Assembly (NCBI GenBank): GCA_049597955.1
Contig: JBMYND010000001.1
Coordinates: 62,001-126,000 of the forward strand
Reading direction: 5' to 3'
Source of the DNA: JAYPAN01 sp049597955
Lineage (GTDB): Bacteria > Pseudomonadota > Alphaproteobacteria > RS24
Length of the DNA stretch: 64,000 nt
Made by a program: the position numbers and the translations under genes. A model generated the notes under the pieces. It worked only from the letters and a program-made list of their open reading frames with translations, ran no database searches and was not told the origin of the DNA. This document shows positions 1 through 10,180 of this stretch, piece after piece; position 1 is the first letter of the stretch; each line of letters begins with the position of its first letter.

Positions 1-947
1 TGCTTGAGCAGCACTTTCAGCAAATCGACCAATGGGCCAATGCCGGGGCGGTTGACGATTGGTTTGGGCATGTCGGGCAGGGCGTCGGCCTGCATATTGC
101 GGCCCCGCTCAACCGCTTGCAAAAGCGGCTCGGCATAGCGCGATTTTTCAAACCCTTTCGGCACGGCACGCAAGCGCGCCAGTGCTTTTCTGTCTTTGGG
201 CGCTTGCAAGGCGAGTTCGCGCAGCGCATCATCTTTCAAAACGCGGCTGCGCGGCACATTGCGGCTTTGCGCCTCTATTTCGCGCCATTTGGCAACTTCC
301 ACCAATATGCCGAGAACATGCGGGCGTCTGTCCTGCATGCGCAATCTTTTCCAAGCATTATCGGGCGATTGAACATAAAGTTCCGGGTCTTCGAGCAATT
401 GTTGTTCTTCGGTCAGCCAATCGCGCCGCTTGTTTTCTTCCAATTGCTTTTCCAAAAATTCAAAAGCGCCGCGCAAATGCGTCACATCAGCCAGCGCATA
501 GGTCAATTGCGCCTCGCTCAAGGGCCGCTGGCTCCAATCGGTAAAGCGATTGCCTTTGTCAATTTTGCCACCGACCGTGCGCCGCACCAATGTTTCATAG
601 CCAACCGCATCGCCAAAACCGCATACCATGGCGGCAATTTGCGTATCAAATAGCGGCTGGGGGATAATGCCAGCATTTTTATGAAATATCTCAATGTCTT
701 GCCTGCAACCATGCATGACTTTCAGCACGTCGGGATTTTGCAGCAAGTCGTAAAATGGCGTCAAATCCAGACCGTCAGCCAGCGGGTCAATCATCGCTTC
801 CAATTCCGGCGAAGCGGTTTGAATAAGGCATAATATCGGCCAAAATGTGCTTTCGCGCAAAAACTCCGTATCGACGGTGATATAGCGGCTTTGAGCGAGT
901 TTAGAGCAGGTTTCGGCCAGTTTTTCCGTTGTCGTTATCAATTCCAT
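1..947 (-). CDS. rnd: Ribonuclease D, 3' end beyond the window
   Basis: A 3'-5' exoribonuclease that matures the 3' ends of tRNAs and other stable RNAs. Reading down from the ATG at 947 gives 315 codons with no stop before the edge, so about the last 70 residues of a usual ~385-residue protein are missing. The DEDD exonuclease motifs are visible: DTEFLRE (Asp26, Glu28), HGCRQDIE and the YALADVTHL block with the final Asp and Tyr. The last visible part is the start of the HRDC-like region. The family usually has HAARQDIE where this has HGCRQDIE, a mild variation. The gene is divergent from aspS with a 134-bp gap. Confidence 0.95.
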   Translation of the reverse strand, partial: MELITTTEKLAETCSKLAQSRYITVDTEFLRESTFWPILCLIQTASPELEAMIDPLADGLDLTPFYDLLQNPDVLKVMHGCRQDIEIFHKNAGIIPQPLFDTQIAAMVCGFGDAVGYETLVRRTVGGKIDKGNRFTDWSQRPLSEAQLTYALADVTHLRGAFEFLEKQLEENKRRDWLTEEQQLLEDPELYVQSPDNAWKRLRMQDRRPHVLGILVEVAKWREIEAQSRNVPRSRVLKDDALRELALQAPKDRKALARLRAVPKGFEKSRYAEPLLQAVERGRNMQADALPDMPKPIVNRPGIGPLVDLLKVLLK

Positions 948-1081
948 GCCCTTGCTTATAGTCTCAATGGGGCGATTTGTCGCCTGCAAGATTGTCGCTC
1001 CCCTTGTTTTGGCTGATGGATGCTTGACAAAGCGGGTAAAGCATTGTGTTTAGGCGCTATTGTGCCAAGAGGATAAATGCC

Positions 1082-2866
1082 ATGCATGAATATCGAAGCC
1101 ACACTTGCGGCGCTTTGCGCGGCAGCGATATTGACCAAACTGTCCGACTGTCGGGCTGGGTTCACCGGAAGCGCGACCATGGGGGACTTTTGTTCATTGA
1201 CCTGCGCGACCATTACGGGCTGACGCAGCTTGTTATTGAGCCGGAAAATCCGGATTTTGCGCTGGCCGAACGGGTGCGCGCCGAAAGCGTCATCCGCGTT
1301 GAGGGCCGTGTTGTCGCGCGCGATGATGAGGCCAAAAACGCCAATCTGCCGACCGGCGATATTGAAGTCTATTTGTCGAAAATCGAAATTTTGTCGGAAG
1401 CCGCCGATTTGCCCCTGCCGGTATTTGGCGAGCCGGATTATCCGGAAGAATTGCGCCTGCGCCACCGTTTCCTCGATTTGCGCCGTGAAACGCTGCACGC
1501 CAATATCGTGCTGCGCTCGGAAATTATTTCATGGATTCGCGCCCGCATGACCGAGCAGGGTTTTCGTGAATATCAAACGCCGATATTGACCGCTTCCAGC
1601 CCGGAAGGCGCGCGTGATTTTCTGGTGCCGTCGCGGCTGCATCCGGGCAAATTTTATGCGCTGCCGCAAGCGCCGCAGCAATTCAAACAATTGCTGATGG
1701 TGGCCGGTTTCGACCGCTATTTTCAAATCGCACCGTGCTTTCGCGATGAAGATGCCCGCGCCGACCGGTCGCCGGGCGAGTTTTACCAGCTAGATTTGGA
1801 AATGAGCTTTGTCACGCAGGAAGATGTGTTTCAGGCGGTTGAACCCATGCTGCGCGATTTATTCACGCATTTTGGCGGCGACCGGCGGGTGACCGACAGT
1901 TTCCCGCGCATTCCCTATGCTGAGGCGATACAAAAATATGGCTGCGACAAGCCGGATTTGCGGATCCCGATTGAAATGCAAGATGTGACGGATGCCTTCG
2001 CCGGCTCCGGTTTTAAGATTTTTGCCGATATGATTGCCCGCGATGAAAAGAACAAGGTTTGGGCAATACCGGCCAAAACCGGCGGCAGCCGCGCGTTTTG
2101 CGACCGCATGAATAGCTGGGCGCAGGGCGAGGGCCAGCCGGGTCTGGGCTATATTTTCTTCCGCGACGGCGAAGGGGCCGGGCCGTTGGCCAAAAATATC
2201 GGGCCGGAGCGCACCAAGGATATTCAGACCCGCTTGGGGCTGGAAGATGGTGACGCGGTTTTCTTCTGTGCCGGACTGCCCAAAAGTTTTGCCGATTTTG
2301 CCGCCCGCGCGCGCAATCGCGTCGGCGAGGAGCTTGACCTGATTGACCGCGACCAATTCGCCTTTTGCTGGATTGTCGATTTTCCCATGTATGAGTTTGA
2401 TGATGCGGAAGGCAAAATCGACTTTTCGCACAATCCTTTCACCATGCCGCAAGGCGGGATGGAGGCGCTGGAGAGCAAAGACCCGTTGGATATTCTCGGT
2501 TTTCAATATGATATTGTGTGTAATGGTATCGAGCTGTCTTCCGGCGCGATACGGAATCACAAGCCGGAAATCATGCTGAAATCTTTTGCCATTGCCGGAT
2601 ATGAAGCCGAGGAGGTTGAGGCTGAATTTGGCGGCATGCTGGAAGCGTTTCGCTATGGCGCCCCGCCGCATGGCGGCATTGCGCCGGGGATTGACCGTAT
2701 TGTGATGTTGCTGGCCGGGGTGGAAAATCTGCGCGAAGTGGTGGCTTTCCCGATGAACCAGCAAGCCGAGGATTTGCTGATGCACGCACCGGCGGAAGTC
2801 AGCAATGCACAGCTTCGTGAATTGCATATCCGGCTCAATCTGCCAGCCGACAGCAAGGGCGAATAG
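1082..2866 (+). CDS. aspS: Aspartyl-tRNA synthetase
   Basis: Charges tRNA-Asp with aspartate. At 594 residues it has the usual bacterial length. An N-terminal OB-fold anticodon-binding domain (about 1-110, SGWVHRKRDHGG) precedes the class II catalytic core. Motif 2 appears as FRDEDARADRSPGEFYQ and motif 3 as GIAPGIDRIVMLLAG, and the bacterial GAD-type insertion lies between them. I start at ATG 1082 (MHEYRSHTCG), which matches the family N-terminus; the frame is open further upstream, but that part is not family-like. In alphaproteobacteria this enzyme is often non-discriminating and also makes Asp-tRNA-Asn for GatCAB; I cannot decide that from sequence here. Confidence 0.98.
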   Translation: MHEYRSHTCGALRGSDIDQTVRLSGWVHRKRDHGGLLFIDLRDHYGLTQLVIEPENPDFALAERVRAESVIRVEGRVVARDDEAKNANLPTGDIEVYLSKIEILSEAADLPLPVFGEPDYPEELRLRHRFLDLRRETLHANIVLRSEIISWIRARMTEQGFREYQTPILTASSPEGARDFLVPSRLHPGKFYALPQAPQQFKQLLMVAGFDRYFQIAPCFRDEDARADRSPGEFYQLDLEMSFVTQEDVFQAVEPMLRDLFTHFGGDRRVTDSFPRIPYAEAIQKYGCDKPDLRIPIEMQDVTDAFAGSGFKIFADMIARDEKNKVWAIPAKTGGSRAFCDRMNSWAQGEGQPGLGYIFFRDGEGAGPLAKNIGPERTKDIQTRLGLEDGDAVFFCAGLPKSFADFAARARNRVGEELDLIDRDQFAFCWIVDFPMYEFDDAEGKIDFSHNPFTMPQGGMEALESKDPLDILGFQYDIVCNGIELSSGAIRNHKPEIMLKSFAIAGYEAEEVEAEFGGMLEAFRYGAPPHGGIAPGIDRIVMLLAGVENLREVVAFPMNQQAEDLLMHAPAEVSNAQLRELHIRLNLPADSKGE

Positions 2867-2968
2867 CCGAGCATAAGACAAAGGTGGGGCTGTTATTTTC
2901 ACCAAAGTTTCACTATAATCGGGCGATATTTGGCACAGCGCGCGGTCAGCGAGAGACAGGGACGCAAC

Positions 2969-3355
2969 ATGCATTTTTTGAAAATCATATTCACCTGGTG
3001 GCATAATCAGACATTGGGCACTTGGTTGACCACATGGCGGCGCGGTAAGCTTGTCGGTGTCGATGAACAGGGCAATCGCTATTATGAAGACAGGGCCGGG
3101 GCGTCGGTCAATGGCAAGACGCGCCGATGGGTGATTTACAATGGCGATATTGAGGCCACGCGGGTTGCGCCGGAATGGCATGGCTGGCTGCATTATACGG
3201 TCGATGAAACGCCGGAACAGGCCGCTTATGTGCGCCGCGATTGGCACCAGCCGCACCGGCGCAATATGACCGGCACGAAAGATGCGCATAAACCGGCTGG
3301 GCCGGCCGATTCAACAAGTTACCCAAAGGGCTACTCCTCTTGGACACCCGAATAA
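2969..3355 (+). CDS. NDUFA12-family complex I accessory subunit (NADH:ubiquinone oxidoreductase 17.2 kDa subunit)
   Basis: This small supernumerary subunit of respiratory complex I is shared by alphaproteobacteria and mitochondria. The 128-residue protein has the family hallmarks: an N-terminal WWHNQTLGTWLTTWR segment, GVDEQGNRYYED, a RRWVIYNG block and PEWHGWLHYTVDE. The start at ATG 2969 (MHFLKIIF) has AGGGACG upstream. The core nuo genes are not in this window, so it is encoded apart from them. It is followed by an MlaD-like protein and a DUF2155 protein on the same strand. Confidence 0.93.
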   Translation: MHFLKIIFTWWHNQTLGTWLTTWRRGKLVGVDEQGNRYYEDRAGASVNGKTRRWVIYNGDIEATRVAPEWHGWLHYTVDETPEQAAYVRRDWHQPHRRNMTGTKDAHKPAGPADSTSYPKGYSSWTPE

Positions 3356-3412
3356 AACAGACACCCGAACAGAAGAAATGAAGGCGGCTGCCTGAAAGGT
3401 GCCGGAAGCGCG

Positions 3413-3877
3413 ATGAAAGACAATCTTGTAGAAACCATTATCGGCGCATTGGTCGTCGCTATTGCCGCGGCTTTTGTGCTTTACGGCTATTCGGTAACCG
3501 ATAGCGGCTCGGGCGGCGATGCGTATGAGGTCACAGCGCAATTTGACCGGGTGGACGGGCTGACAATTGGCAGCGATGTGCGTATGTCGGGCATTAAAAT
3601 TGGCACGATTACCGGCTTGAGCCTCAACACGCAAAACTATTATGCCGATGTCACTATGGCGATTGGCAATCAGATTGAATTGCCCGATGACAGCAGCGCG
3701 AAAATTACCAGCGAAGGTCTGCTTGGCGGCAATTATGTGTCCCTGTCGCCGGGCGGCAGCGAGGATATGCTGGCCGAAGGCGATGAAATTCTCTACACGC
3801 AAGGCTCGGTCGATTTGATTGCCTTGGTAAGTCAGGCATTGTTCAGCGCCGGTGATGGTGAAGGTGATAAAGACTGA
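3413..3877 (+). CDS. mlaD: MlaD-type MCE-domain lipid transport protein
   Basis: Periplasmic substrate-binding component of an Mla-type phospholipid transporter, anchored in the inner membrane. It has 154 residues. A single N-terminal membrane helix (about 7-27) is followed by one MCE domain (AQFDRVDGLTIGSDVRMSGIKIGTI, then ITSEGLLGGNYVSLSPGG). This is the short single-MCE architecture of MlaD. The partners MlaE and MlaF are not adjacent, so it is a separately encoded subunit here. It overlaps the next gene by 23 bp, which suggests cotranslation. Confidence 0.93.
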   Translation: MKDNLVETIIGALVVAIAAAFVLYGYSVTDSGSGGDAYEVTAQFDRVDGLTIGSDVRMSGIKIGTITGLSLNTQNYYADVTMAIGNQIELPDDSSAKITSEGLLGGNYVSLSPGGSEDMLAEGDEILYTQGSVDLIALVSQALFSAGDGEGDKD

Positions 3878-4595
3878 CACGCGGCTGTCGCGGATTGCGC
3901 TGATTTGCGGGCTGCTGTTGGCGGCAGGCTTGCCAGTGCTTGGCCAAGATTTGTCCGAAGCACCGGCGCAGGAAACCGAGCCGCCGCTTTTGGTGCCGCC
4001 GCCACCGCCCGTGCTTGACCCCAATTTCGACACTTACGCCAATCCGCAAAACGCCTTTGCGCCCGATGAGGACGATGAGGCTGACTTTGACGAAAATGGT
4101 GCGCCCTTATCTATTATTGAAGTGCCAATGCTGGAAATCTTGCCGCCGGAAAGTGACTTGCCTGCCTTGCGCACCATGCGTATCGGGCATTTTTCGCTTT
4201 TGCAAAAAGTGACGGCCAAAGTGCAAAAGCTGGAATTACGCATGGATGAGCCGGTGCAAATTGGTGATTTGAATTTCACCATGCGCGACTGTATTTCCGC
4301 CCCGCCGGAAGAGCCGCCGGAAACCAAAGTTTTCTTGGAAATTGATGAGTTCATAAAGGGCCGCGAAGAAACCCTGTTTCGCGGCTGGATGTTCGCCTCC
4401 AGCCCCGGTATTCATGCGCTGGAACATCCGGTTTATGATATTTGGCCGCTGGCCTGCCGCACGGAGGATGGCTTTGCCTTTACCGGCGAAATAGAAGCGC
4501 CTGATGGCGCGGCAACACAGAATGGCGCGGCAATAAAACGCGCGCCGGCCAATGTGTTTTCAACGGGCCAAGGCAATGACAGCGTGGCGGAATAG
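3855..4595 (+). CDS. DUF2155-domain exported protein
   Basis: Function unknown. It has 246 residues with an N-terminal signal sequence (hydrophobic ALICGLLLAAGLPVLG), then a Pro-rich and acidic low-complexity stretch (about 40-85), then the conserved DUF2155 domain (about 120-205; KVQKLELRMDEPVQIGDLNF and VFLEIDEFIKGREETLFRGWMF). Two cysteines, in MRDC and WPLAC, are well placed for one disulfide in the periplasm. GTG 3852, ATG 3855 and GTG 3858 are all possible starts; I chose the ATG. The position after NDUFA12 and mlaD agrees with the order I recall from other alphaproteobacteria. Confidence 0.88.
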   Translation: MVKVIKTDTRLSRIALICGLLLAAGLPVLGQDLSEAPAQETEPPLLVPPPPPVLDPNFDTYANPQNAFAPDEDDEADFDENGAPLSIIEVPMLEILPPESDLPALRTMRIGHFSLLQKVTAKVQKLELRMDEPVQIGDLNFTMRDCISAPPEEPPETKVFLEIDEFIKGREETLFRGWMFASSPGIHALEHPVYDIWPLACRTEDGFAFTGEIEAPDGAATQNGAAIKRAPANVFSTGQGNDSVAE

Positions 4596-4603
4596 GCCGC
4601 GCC

Positions 4604-5947
<1,344 letters not shown>

Positions 5948-5949
5948 TT

Positions 5950-6429
5950 TCAGTCAATAATAATCAGGACTTCGCCAAATTCGACCGGCTGTTCATTGCC
6001 GACAATGATTTGGGAAACCGTGCCGCTTTTCGGGGCCGGAATGGCGTTCATGGTTTTCATGGCTTCGACAATCAGCAGTGTCTGGCCTTCGCTGACACTG
6101 TCACCGGGTTTGACAAAGGGGGCCGCGCCCGGCTCCGAGCTAAGATAGGCGGTGCCGACCATGGGCGATTTGACAGCACCGGGATGGGCGGCCAAATCAG
6201 CGCCTGTATCGGCCGGCGCGGCTTCGGCCGCCGGTTCGGCTGGTGCTGCCACGGGTGCGACTGGCGCTTGTGCTTGTGGCGGCACATAGGCAGTAACCGG
6301 TGCGGCCAGCATATCGCGCGCAACACGGATACGCAGACCGTCGGTTTCCACCTCAATTTCGGTCAGGCTGGTAGCGTCGAGCAATTCGGCCAGCTCCTTG
6401 ATTGTTTTGCTGTTTGGCAGTTTTGTCAT
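5950..6429 (-). CDS. accB: Biotin carboxyl carrier protein of acetyl-CoA carboxylase
   Basis: Carries biotin between the carboxylase and transferase halves of acetyl-CoA carboxylase. It has 159 residues: a short N-terminal domain, a Pro/Ala-rich flexible linker (about 45-85) and a C-terminal biotinyl domain whose EAMKTMN motif contains the biotinylated lysine. The start at 6429 (MTKLPNSKTIKELAEL) has a GAGGAAAG-like ribosome site; the frame is open further upstream, but that part is not family-like. It is cotranscribed with accC. Confidence 0.97.
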   Translation of the reverse strand: MTKLPNSKTIKELAELLDATSLTEIEVETDGLRIRVARDMLAAPVTAYVPPQAQAPVAPVAAPAEPAAEAAPADTGADLAAHPGAVKSPMVGTAYLSSEPGAAPFVKPGDSVSEGQTLLIVEAMKTMNAIPAPKSGTVSQIIVGNEQPVEFGEVLIIID

Positions 6430-6445
6430 GCTTTCCTCACTTAAT

Positions 6446-6883
6446 TTACCGGCCAAGCATATTGGCCAGCGCATCGGCTGCACATATATATCCGGTCGCG
6501 CCGAGACCGCAAATCACACCATCGGCACCCAAAGAAACATAAGAGTGATGCCGGAAATCGTCACGTTTGAAGATATTGGACAAATGCACCTCAATCACCG
6601 GCACATTGACCGCCTGCACGGCGTCAAGCAGGGCGATGGATGTATGCGAATAGGCCCCTGCATTGATGATTATCCCGCAGCCTTCCCGCCCGGCTTCTTG
6701 CACGGCATCAACCAGCGCGCCTTCATGATTGCTTTGGCGGGTAATCGCCTCAATGCCTTGCTCGCGCAGGCGTGCGGCGCATAATGCTTCAATATCGGCC
6801 AATGTCTGCGTGCCGTAAACATCCGGCTCGCGTGTGCCGAGCAGATTGAGATTGGGGCCGCTGAGAATATAGGCCGGATGCAT
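6446..6883 (-). CDS. aroQ: Type II 3-dehydroquinate dehydratase
   Basis: Third step of the shikimate pathway: 3-dehydroquinate to 3-dehydroshikimate. It has 145 residues, the typical type II length. Signature blocks are ILSGPNLNLLGTREPDVYG near the N-terminus, INAGAYSHTSIALLDA, and EVHLSNIFKRDDFRHHSY with the catalytic His. ATG 6883 lies 5 bases after a strong AGGAGG, so it is preferred over the GTG at 6889. It is the first gene of the aroQ-accB-accC run, an arrangement common in alphaproteobacteria. Confidence 0.96.
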   Translation of the reverse strand: MHPAYILSGPNLNLLGTREPDVYGTQTLADIEALCAARLREQGIEAITRQSNHEGALVDAVQEAGREGCGIIINAGAYSHTSIALLDAVQAVNVPVIEVHLSNIFKRDDFRHHSYVSLGADGVICGLGATGYICAADALANMLGR

Positions 6884-7031
6884 TAACACCTCCTGTATCG
6901 GCAGTGATTATCGCTGTAATGCCCTATAAATCATGGGGTAAACGAGATTTCATCAAAGTGCAAGGTTTACTATCACAGTTTGACGGGATAGGAGTGGCAA
7001 CAGGGTTTTCACAGATGTGACAGGCGGCTTT

Positions 7032-7235
7032 ATGCAAATCACGGTCAATGGCGAAAAAATGGAATTGGACGCAGGGCTCAGCCTTGCCGGTCTTTTGGCG
7101 CAGCTCGACATTCCCTCGGCGAAAGTTGCGGTTGAGCGCAATCTCGAAATTGTGCCGAAATCGAGCTATGAAAGCACCGGTTTGCAAGATAATGACCGGA
7201 TTGAAATTGTCCATTTTATCGGGGGCGGAAGATGA
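7032..7235 (+). CDS. thiS: Sulfur carrier protein ThiS, with an extra C-terminal Arg
   Basis: Ubiquitin-fold carrier that delivers sulfur as a C-terminal thiocarboxylate to ThiG in thiazole synthesis. It has 67 residues (MQITVNGEKMELDAG...) and starts after an AGGCGG-like ribosome site. The family normally ends in Gly-Gly, which ThiF adenylates. Here the chain ends FIGGGR, so an arginine follows the glycines because the stop is the TGA of the ATGA overlap with thiG. No thiF, thiO or thiE is adjacent. I see no TPP riboswitch in the roughly 150 bp upstream. Confidence 0.9.
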   Translation: MQITVNGEKMELDAGLSLAGLLAQLDIPSAKVAVERNLEIVPKSSYESTGLQDNDRIEIVHFIGGGR

Positions 7236-8020
7236 GCGAAAACCAACAAAAAGATGATTTATTAACCATTGCCGGACGCGCTTTCACGTCGCGGTTGATT
7301 ATCGGCACCGGCAAATATGCCGATTATGCCGAAAACGCTGCCGCCGCCGAAGCGGCGGGGGCTGAAATTGTGACCGTGGCCGTGCGGCGGGTCAATCTGA
7401 CCGACCCCAATGCGCCAATGTTGGCAGATTTTATTGACCCGCAAAAATTCACCTATCTGCCCAATACGGCGGGCTGTTTTACCGGTGAAGATGCGGTGCG
7501 CACTTTGCGTTTGGCGCGTGAGGCAGGTGGCTGGTCGCTGGTCAAACTGGAAGTGCTGGGTGATGAAAAAACCCTTTATCCGAATATGCCCGAAACTTTG
7601 CGGGCGGCGGAATTGCTGATAAATGACGGCTTTGAGGTGATGGTTTATTGCAGCGATGACCCAATCATGGCCAAACAGCTTGAAGATTTGGGCTGTTGCG
7701 CCATCATGCCTTTGGCCGCGCCAATAGGCTCGGGGCTGGGCATTCAAAACCCGGTCAATATCAGGCTGATAATCGAACAGGCCAATGTGCCGGTGCTGGT
7801 TGATGCCGGTGTCGGCACGGCGTCGGATGCGGCGATTGCGATGGAATTGGGCTGCGATGGTGTGCTGATGAATACGGCAATCGCAGAAGCAAAAAACCCG
7901 GTGCTGATGGCCCAAGCCATGCGCCATGCGGTGATTGCCGGGCGGCAGGCTTATTTGGCCGGACGCATGGCCAAGCGGCTTTATGCCGATCCCAGCTCAC
8001 CGCTTGCCGGTCTGATTTAA
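7232..8020 (+). CDS. thiG: Thiazole synthase
   Basis: Condenses deoxyxylulose phosphate, dehydroglycine and ThiS thiocarboxylate into the thiamin thiazole. It is a 262-residue TIM barrel. Recognisable blocks are FTSRLIIGTGKY, the LVKLEVLGDEKTLYPN segment with the Schiff-base lysine, and the phosphate-binding VDAGVGTASDAAIAMELGCDG. It overlaps thiS by 4 bp (ATGA). It is convergent with the DsbA-like gene with only 8 bp between. Confidence 0.98.
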   Translation: MSENQQKDDLLTIAGRAFTSRLIIGTGKYADYAENAAAAEAAGAEIVTVAVRRVNLTDPNAPMLADFIDPQKFTYLPNTAGCFTGEDAVRTLRLAREAGGWSLVKLEVLGDEKTLYPNMPETLRAAELLINDGFEVMVYCSDDPIMAKQLEDLGCCAIMPLAAPIGSGLGIQNPVNIRLIIEQANVPVLVDAGVGTASDAAIAMELGCDGVLMNTAIAEAKNPVLMAQAMRHAVIAGRQAYLAGRMAKRLYADPSSPLAGLI

Positions 8021-8028
8021 TTTTGACG

Positions 8029-8778
8029 CTATTTTAATGCCGCGCGCGCGGTTTCGACTGCCGCTTGCAGCCCATCCTTGTCCAATGCGCCCGGATAAAG
8101 GCTGTTATTGACGATAAAAGCGGGCGTGCCGGAAATGTTCAAGCTGCGGGCAAGCCGCGCTGTATCTTGCAAATGCTTGTCGATATTGGCCGCGCCTTCG
8201 CGCTTTTTATGCGCGTCAATATCAACACCGGCATCGCTCAGCGCCTTGTCAATCACCGCCGGGGAAAGCGATGCGCGAGCCGTCATCAGTTTGGTGTGGA
8301 AGGCGATATATTGCAATTGGTCATCAAATGCCAGCGCCGCCCGCGCCGCGCGCTCAGAGTTTTTGTTGAGAATCGGAAACTCCTTGAACACCACGCGCAC
8401 ATCTTTATTGGCGCTGGCCACATCCATTAAAGGCTGGAAACTGCGTTTGCAATAACCGCAATTATAATCGAAAAACTCAACAATGGTGATGGGGGCATTT
8501 TTTGGGCCGAGCGAGAAATCGGCGGTATTGAAGAAAATCTCATCAGCATTTTCCTGCAACAGCTTTTTCTGGCTCAATTCCTGCTGACGGCGAAAATGAT
8601 TTTGCATATTGTCCAGCGCCTCAGCCAAGGCTTCAGGATTTTCCATCAAATAATCGGCTATTAATTGGCGGATTTCATCCTTGCTGGCATTGTCGAGTTT
8701 TTGGCTCCATGCGCTATCAATCACGCCAGTGGTGAAAATCAGGGCGGCCAGCAAAGCGGCGGATACAAATTTACGCAT
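8029..8778 (-). CDS. DsbA-family thiol:disulfide oxidoreductase, exported
   Basis: Periplasmic thioredoxin-fold protein that forms or reshuffles disulfides. It has 249 residues with a signal peptide (about 1-25, cleavage near AWS). A helical segment (28-85) of the kind found in the ScsC/Com1 branch of DsbA proteins precedes the thioredoxin domain. The active site CGYC is at Cys107/Cys110 in FFDYNCGYCKRSF, and the cis-Pro loop is SGTPAF. It sits 3 bp downstream of the M48 protease gene and is probably cotranscribed with it. The exact substrate is unknown. Confidence 0.93.
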   Translation of the reverse strand: MRKFVSAALLAALIFTTGVIDSAWSQKLDNASKDEIRQLIADYLMENPEALAEALDNMQNHFRRQQELSQKKLLQENADEIFFNTADFSLGPKNAPITIVEFFDYNCGYCKRSFQPLMDVASANKDVRVVFKEFPILNKNSERAARAALAFDDQLQYIAFHTKLMTARASLSPAVIDKALSDAGVDIDAHKKREGAANIDKHLQDTARLARSLNISGTPAFIVNNSLYPGALDKDGLQAAVETARAALK

Positions 8779-8781
8779 GAA

Positions 8782-10119
8782 CTATCTCCTTGAAGGGAAC
8801 TCTATACTCATAATATCGCGCGCGCGCAAAAATTCTGTGCTTTGGCGCGGCAGGGCTTTCAGCGCGCGGCGGGCATATTTGCGCGCATCCGGATTGTTTC
8901 GCAAAGCGTAATATTCGGCCATTGCCCAATTGGCATAGGCTGTTTTTTCAAGCTGGCCATAGGCTTTGGCCAGTTGAAACCAAGCCGAGCCGCTTTGCGG
9001 GTCAAGCCGCAAGGCTTGACGCAAATTCTTTTCTGCCTGTTGATTAATCGCCTGCGCCGCAGCGCCGCCCTGGCTGCCAACACCAATCTGGCAGGTCGCC
9101 AGCCCGATAAGCAAAAGCGGCTCCTCCGGCTCAAGCGCGACCGAGCGTTCATAAGAGGCCAGCCCCTTGGCGGCATGGCCTGATTCATAATAAATCTGCC
9201 CCTTTAATTCGTGAATCCACGCATTATTGGGGAATTGCACCAATAATCTGTCAATCAATTCAATCGCTTTGGGCAATTCGGCCAGCCGGTGATAGGCAAC
9301 GGCATGGGCATAAAGGGCAGGCGGCGAGTCCGGTTCATCGGCAAAGCGGCGCAAGGCCAATTGCGGATGGTCAAGAAAGCCATAGAGTTTGGCCTTGGCC
9401 ATATCATGGCGAAATTGCAGCGCCTCACTGTCTTGAGCATCCATATAGGGTGACTTGCTGGCGCCCTCAATATAGGCATTGACGCGGGCGCGCGATAAAG
9501 GGTGCGAGCGGGCATAAGGATCTTGGCTGACTTCATTCAAGACTTCTTGCTCGGCCAATGTCTCCATCATATTGATAATACCGCGCGGCGATTGCTGTGT
9601 GGCTTCCAGCAAGCGCAATGCGGTAATGTCGGCGCTGGCTTCCTGGGCGCGGCTATAGCTCAAAAAACTGCGCCCTGCCACTTGCGCGCCACCGGCAATC
9701 AACGCCATGCCGACATCAGGCGCACCGGCAATGATTGAGCCAAGCCCTAAAATTGTGGCAATCATGGCCGGCCCTTGCGAGGCGGAAACCGCCTCATCTG
9801 TGCGCGATAAATGCCCGCCGGTAATATGGCCGATTTCATGGGCAATCACGCCGATAATCATATTTGGCTCATCGGCTTCAGTGATAAGACCGGTGTGAAA
9901 AAATATGTTCTGGCCACCGGCCACAAAGGCATTCAGGCTTTTGGCGCTTATCAAGCCGATATTCACCGTTTCCGGATTGAGACCGGCGGCCAATAGCAAA
10001 GGGCGGCTGTAATCGGCCAGCAAACGCTCAATTTCAGCGTCACGGATAAAACCGGCCCGAGCAGGCAATAAAGCGGTCGCAAGCAATATGGCGAGGGCCA
10101 GCCAGCTTATTCTGGACAT
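8782..10119 (-). CDS. M48 zinc metalloprotease with TPR repeats (BepA-like)
   Basis: Periplasmic protease of the BepA/YfgC type, which in other bacteria helps assemble or clear outer-membrane proteins. It has 445 residues: signal peptide (1-22, cleavage after ARA), M48 catalytic domain with HEIGH (His94, Glu95, His98) and a downstream EASADITALRLL block supplying the third zinc ligand, then TPR-like helices over about 270-430. I chose ATG 10119 (MSRISWLALA) because the signal peptide begins there. It lies 61 bp downstream of rne on the same strand. Confidence 0.93.
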   Translation of the reverse strand: MSRISWLALAILLATALLPARAGFIRDAEIERLLADYSRPLLLAAGLNPETVNIGLISAKSLNAFVAGGQNIFFHTGLITEADEPNMIIGVIAHEIGHITGGHLSRTDEAVSASQGPAMIATILGLGSIIAGAPDVGMALIAGGAQVAGRSFLSYSRAQEASADITALRLLEATQQSPRGIINMMETLAEQEVLNEVSQDPYARSHPLSRARVNAYIEGASKSPYMDAQDSEALQFRHDMAKAKLYGFLDHPQLALRRFADEPDSPPALYAHAVAYHRLAELPKAIELIDRLLVQFPNNAWIHELKGQIYYESGHAAKGLASYERSVALEPEEPLLLIGLATCQIGVGSQGGAAAQAINQQAEKNLRQALRLDPQSGSAWFQLAKAYGQLEKTAYANWAMAEYYALRNNPDARKYARRALKALPRQSTEFLRARDIMSIEFPSRR

Positions 10120-10180
10120 TGAATACCTCTGTTCAGTCTTTTTATGACTATAGCCCGAATTGCGGCATTTATGCGACCGG

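Noticed and set aside
1859..3289. 476-codon open frame antisense to aspS
   Set aside because: It is the shadow of a GC-biased coding strand; no family resemblance, and aspS explains the region fully.
6884..7031. TPP riboswitch ahead of thiS
   Set aside because: The conserved THI-box segments (CTGAGA and the ACCTGATCTGG-type block) are not present in this gap.
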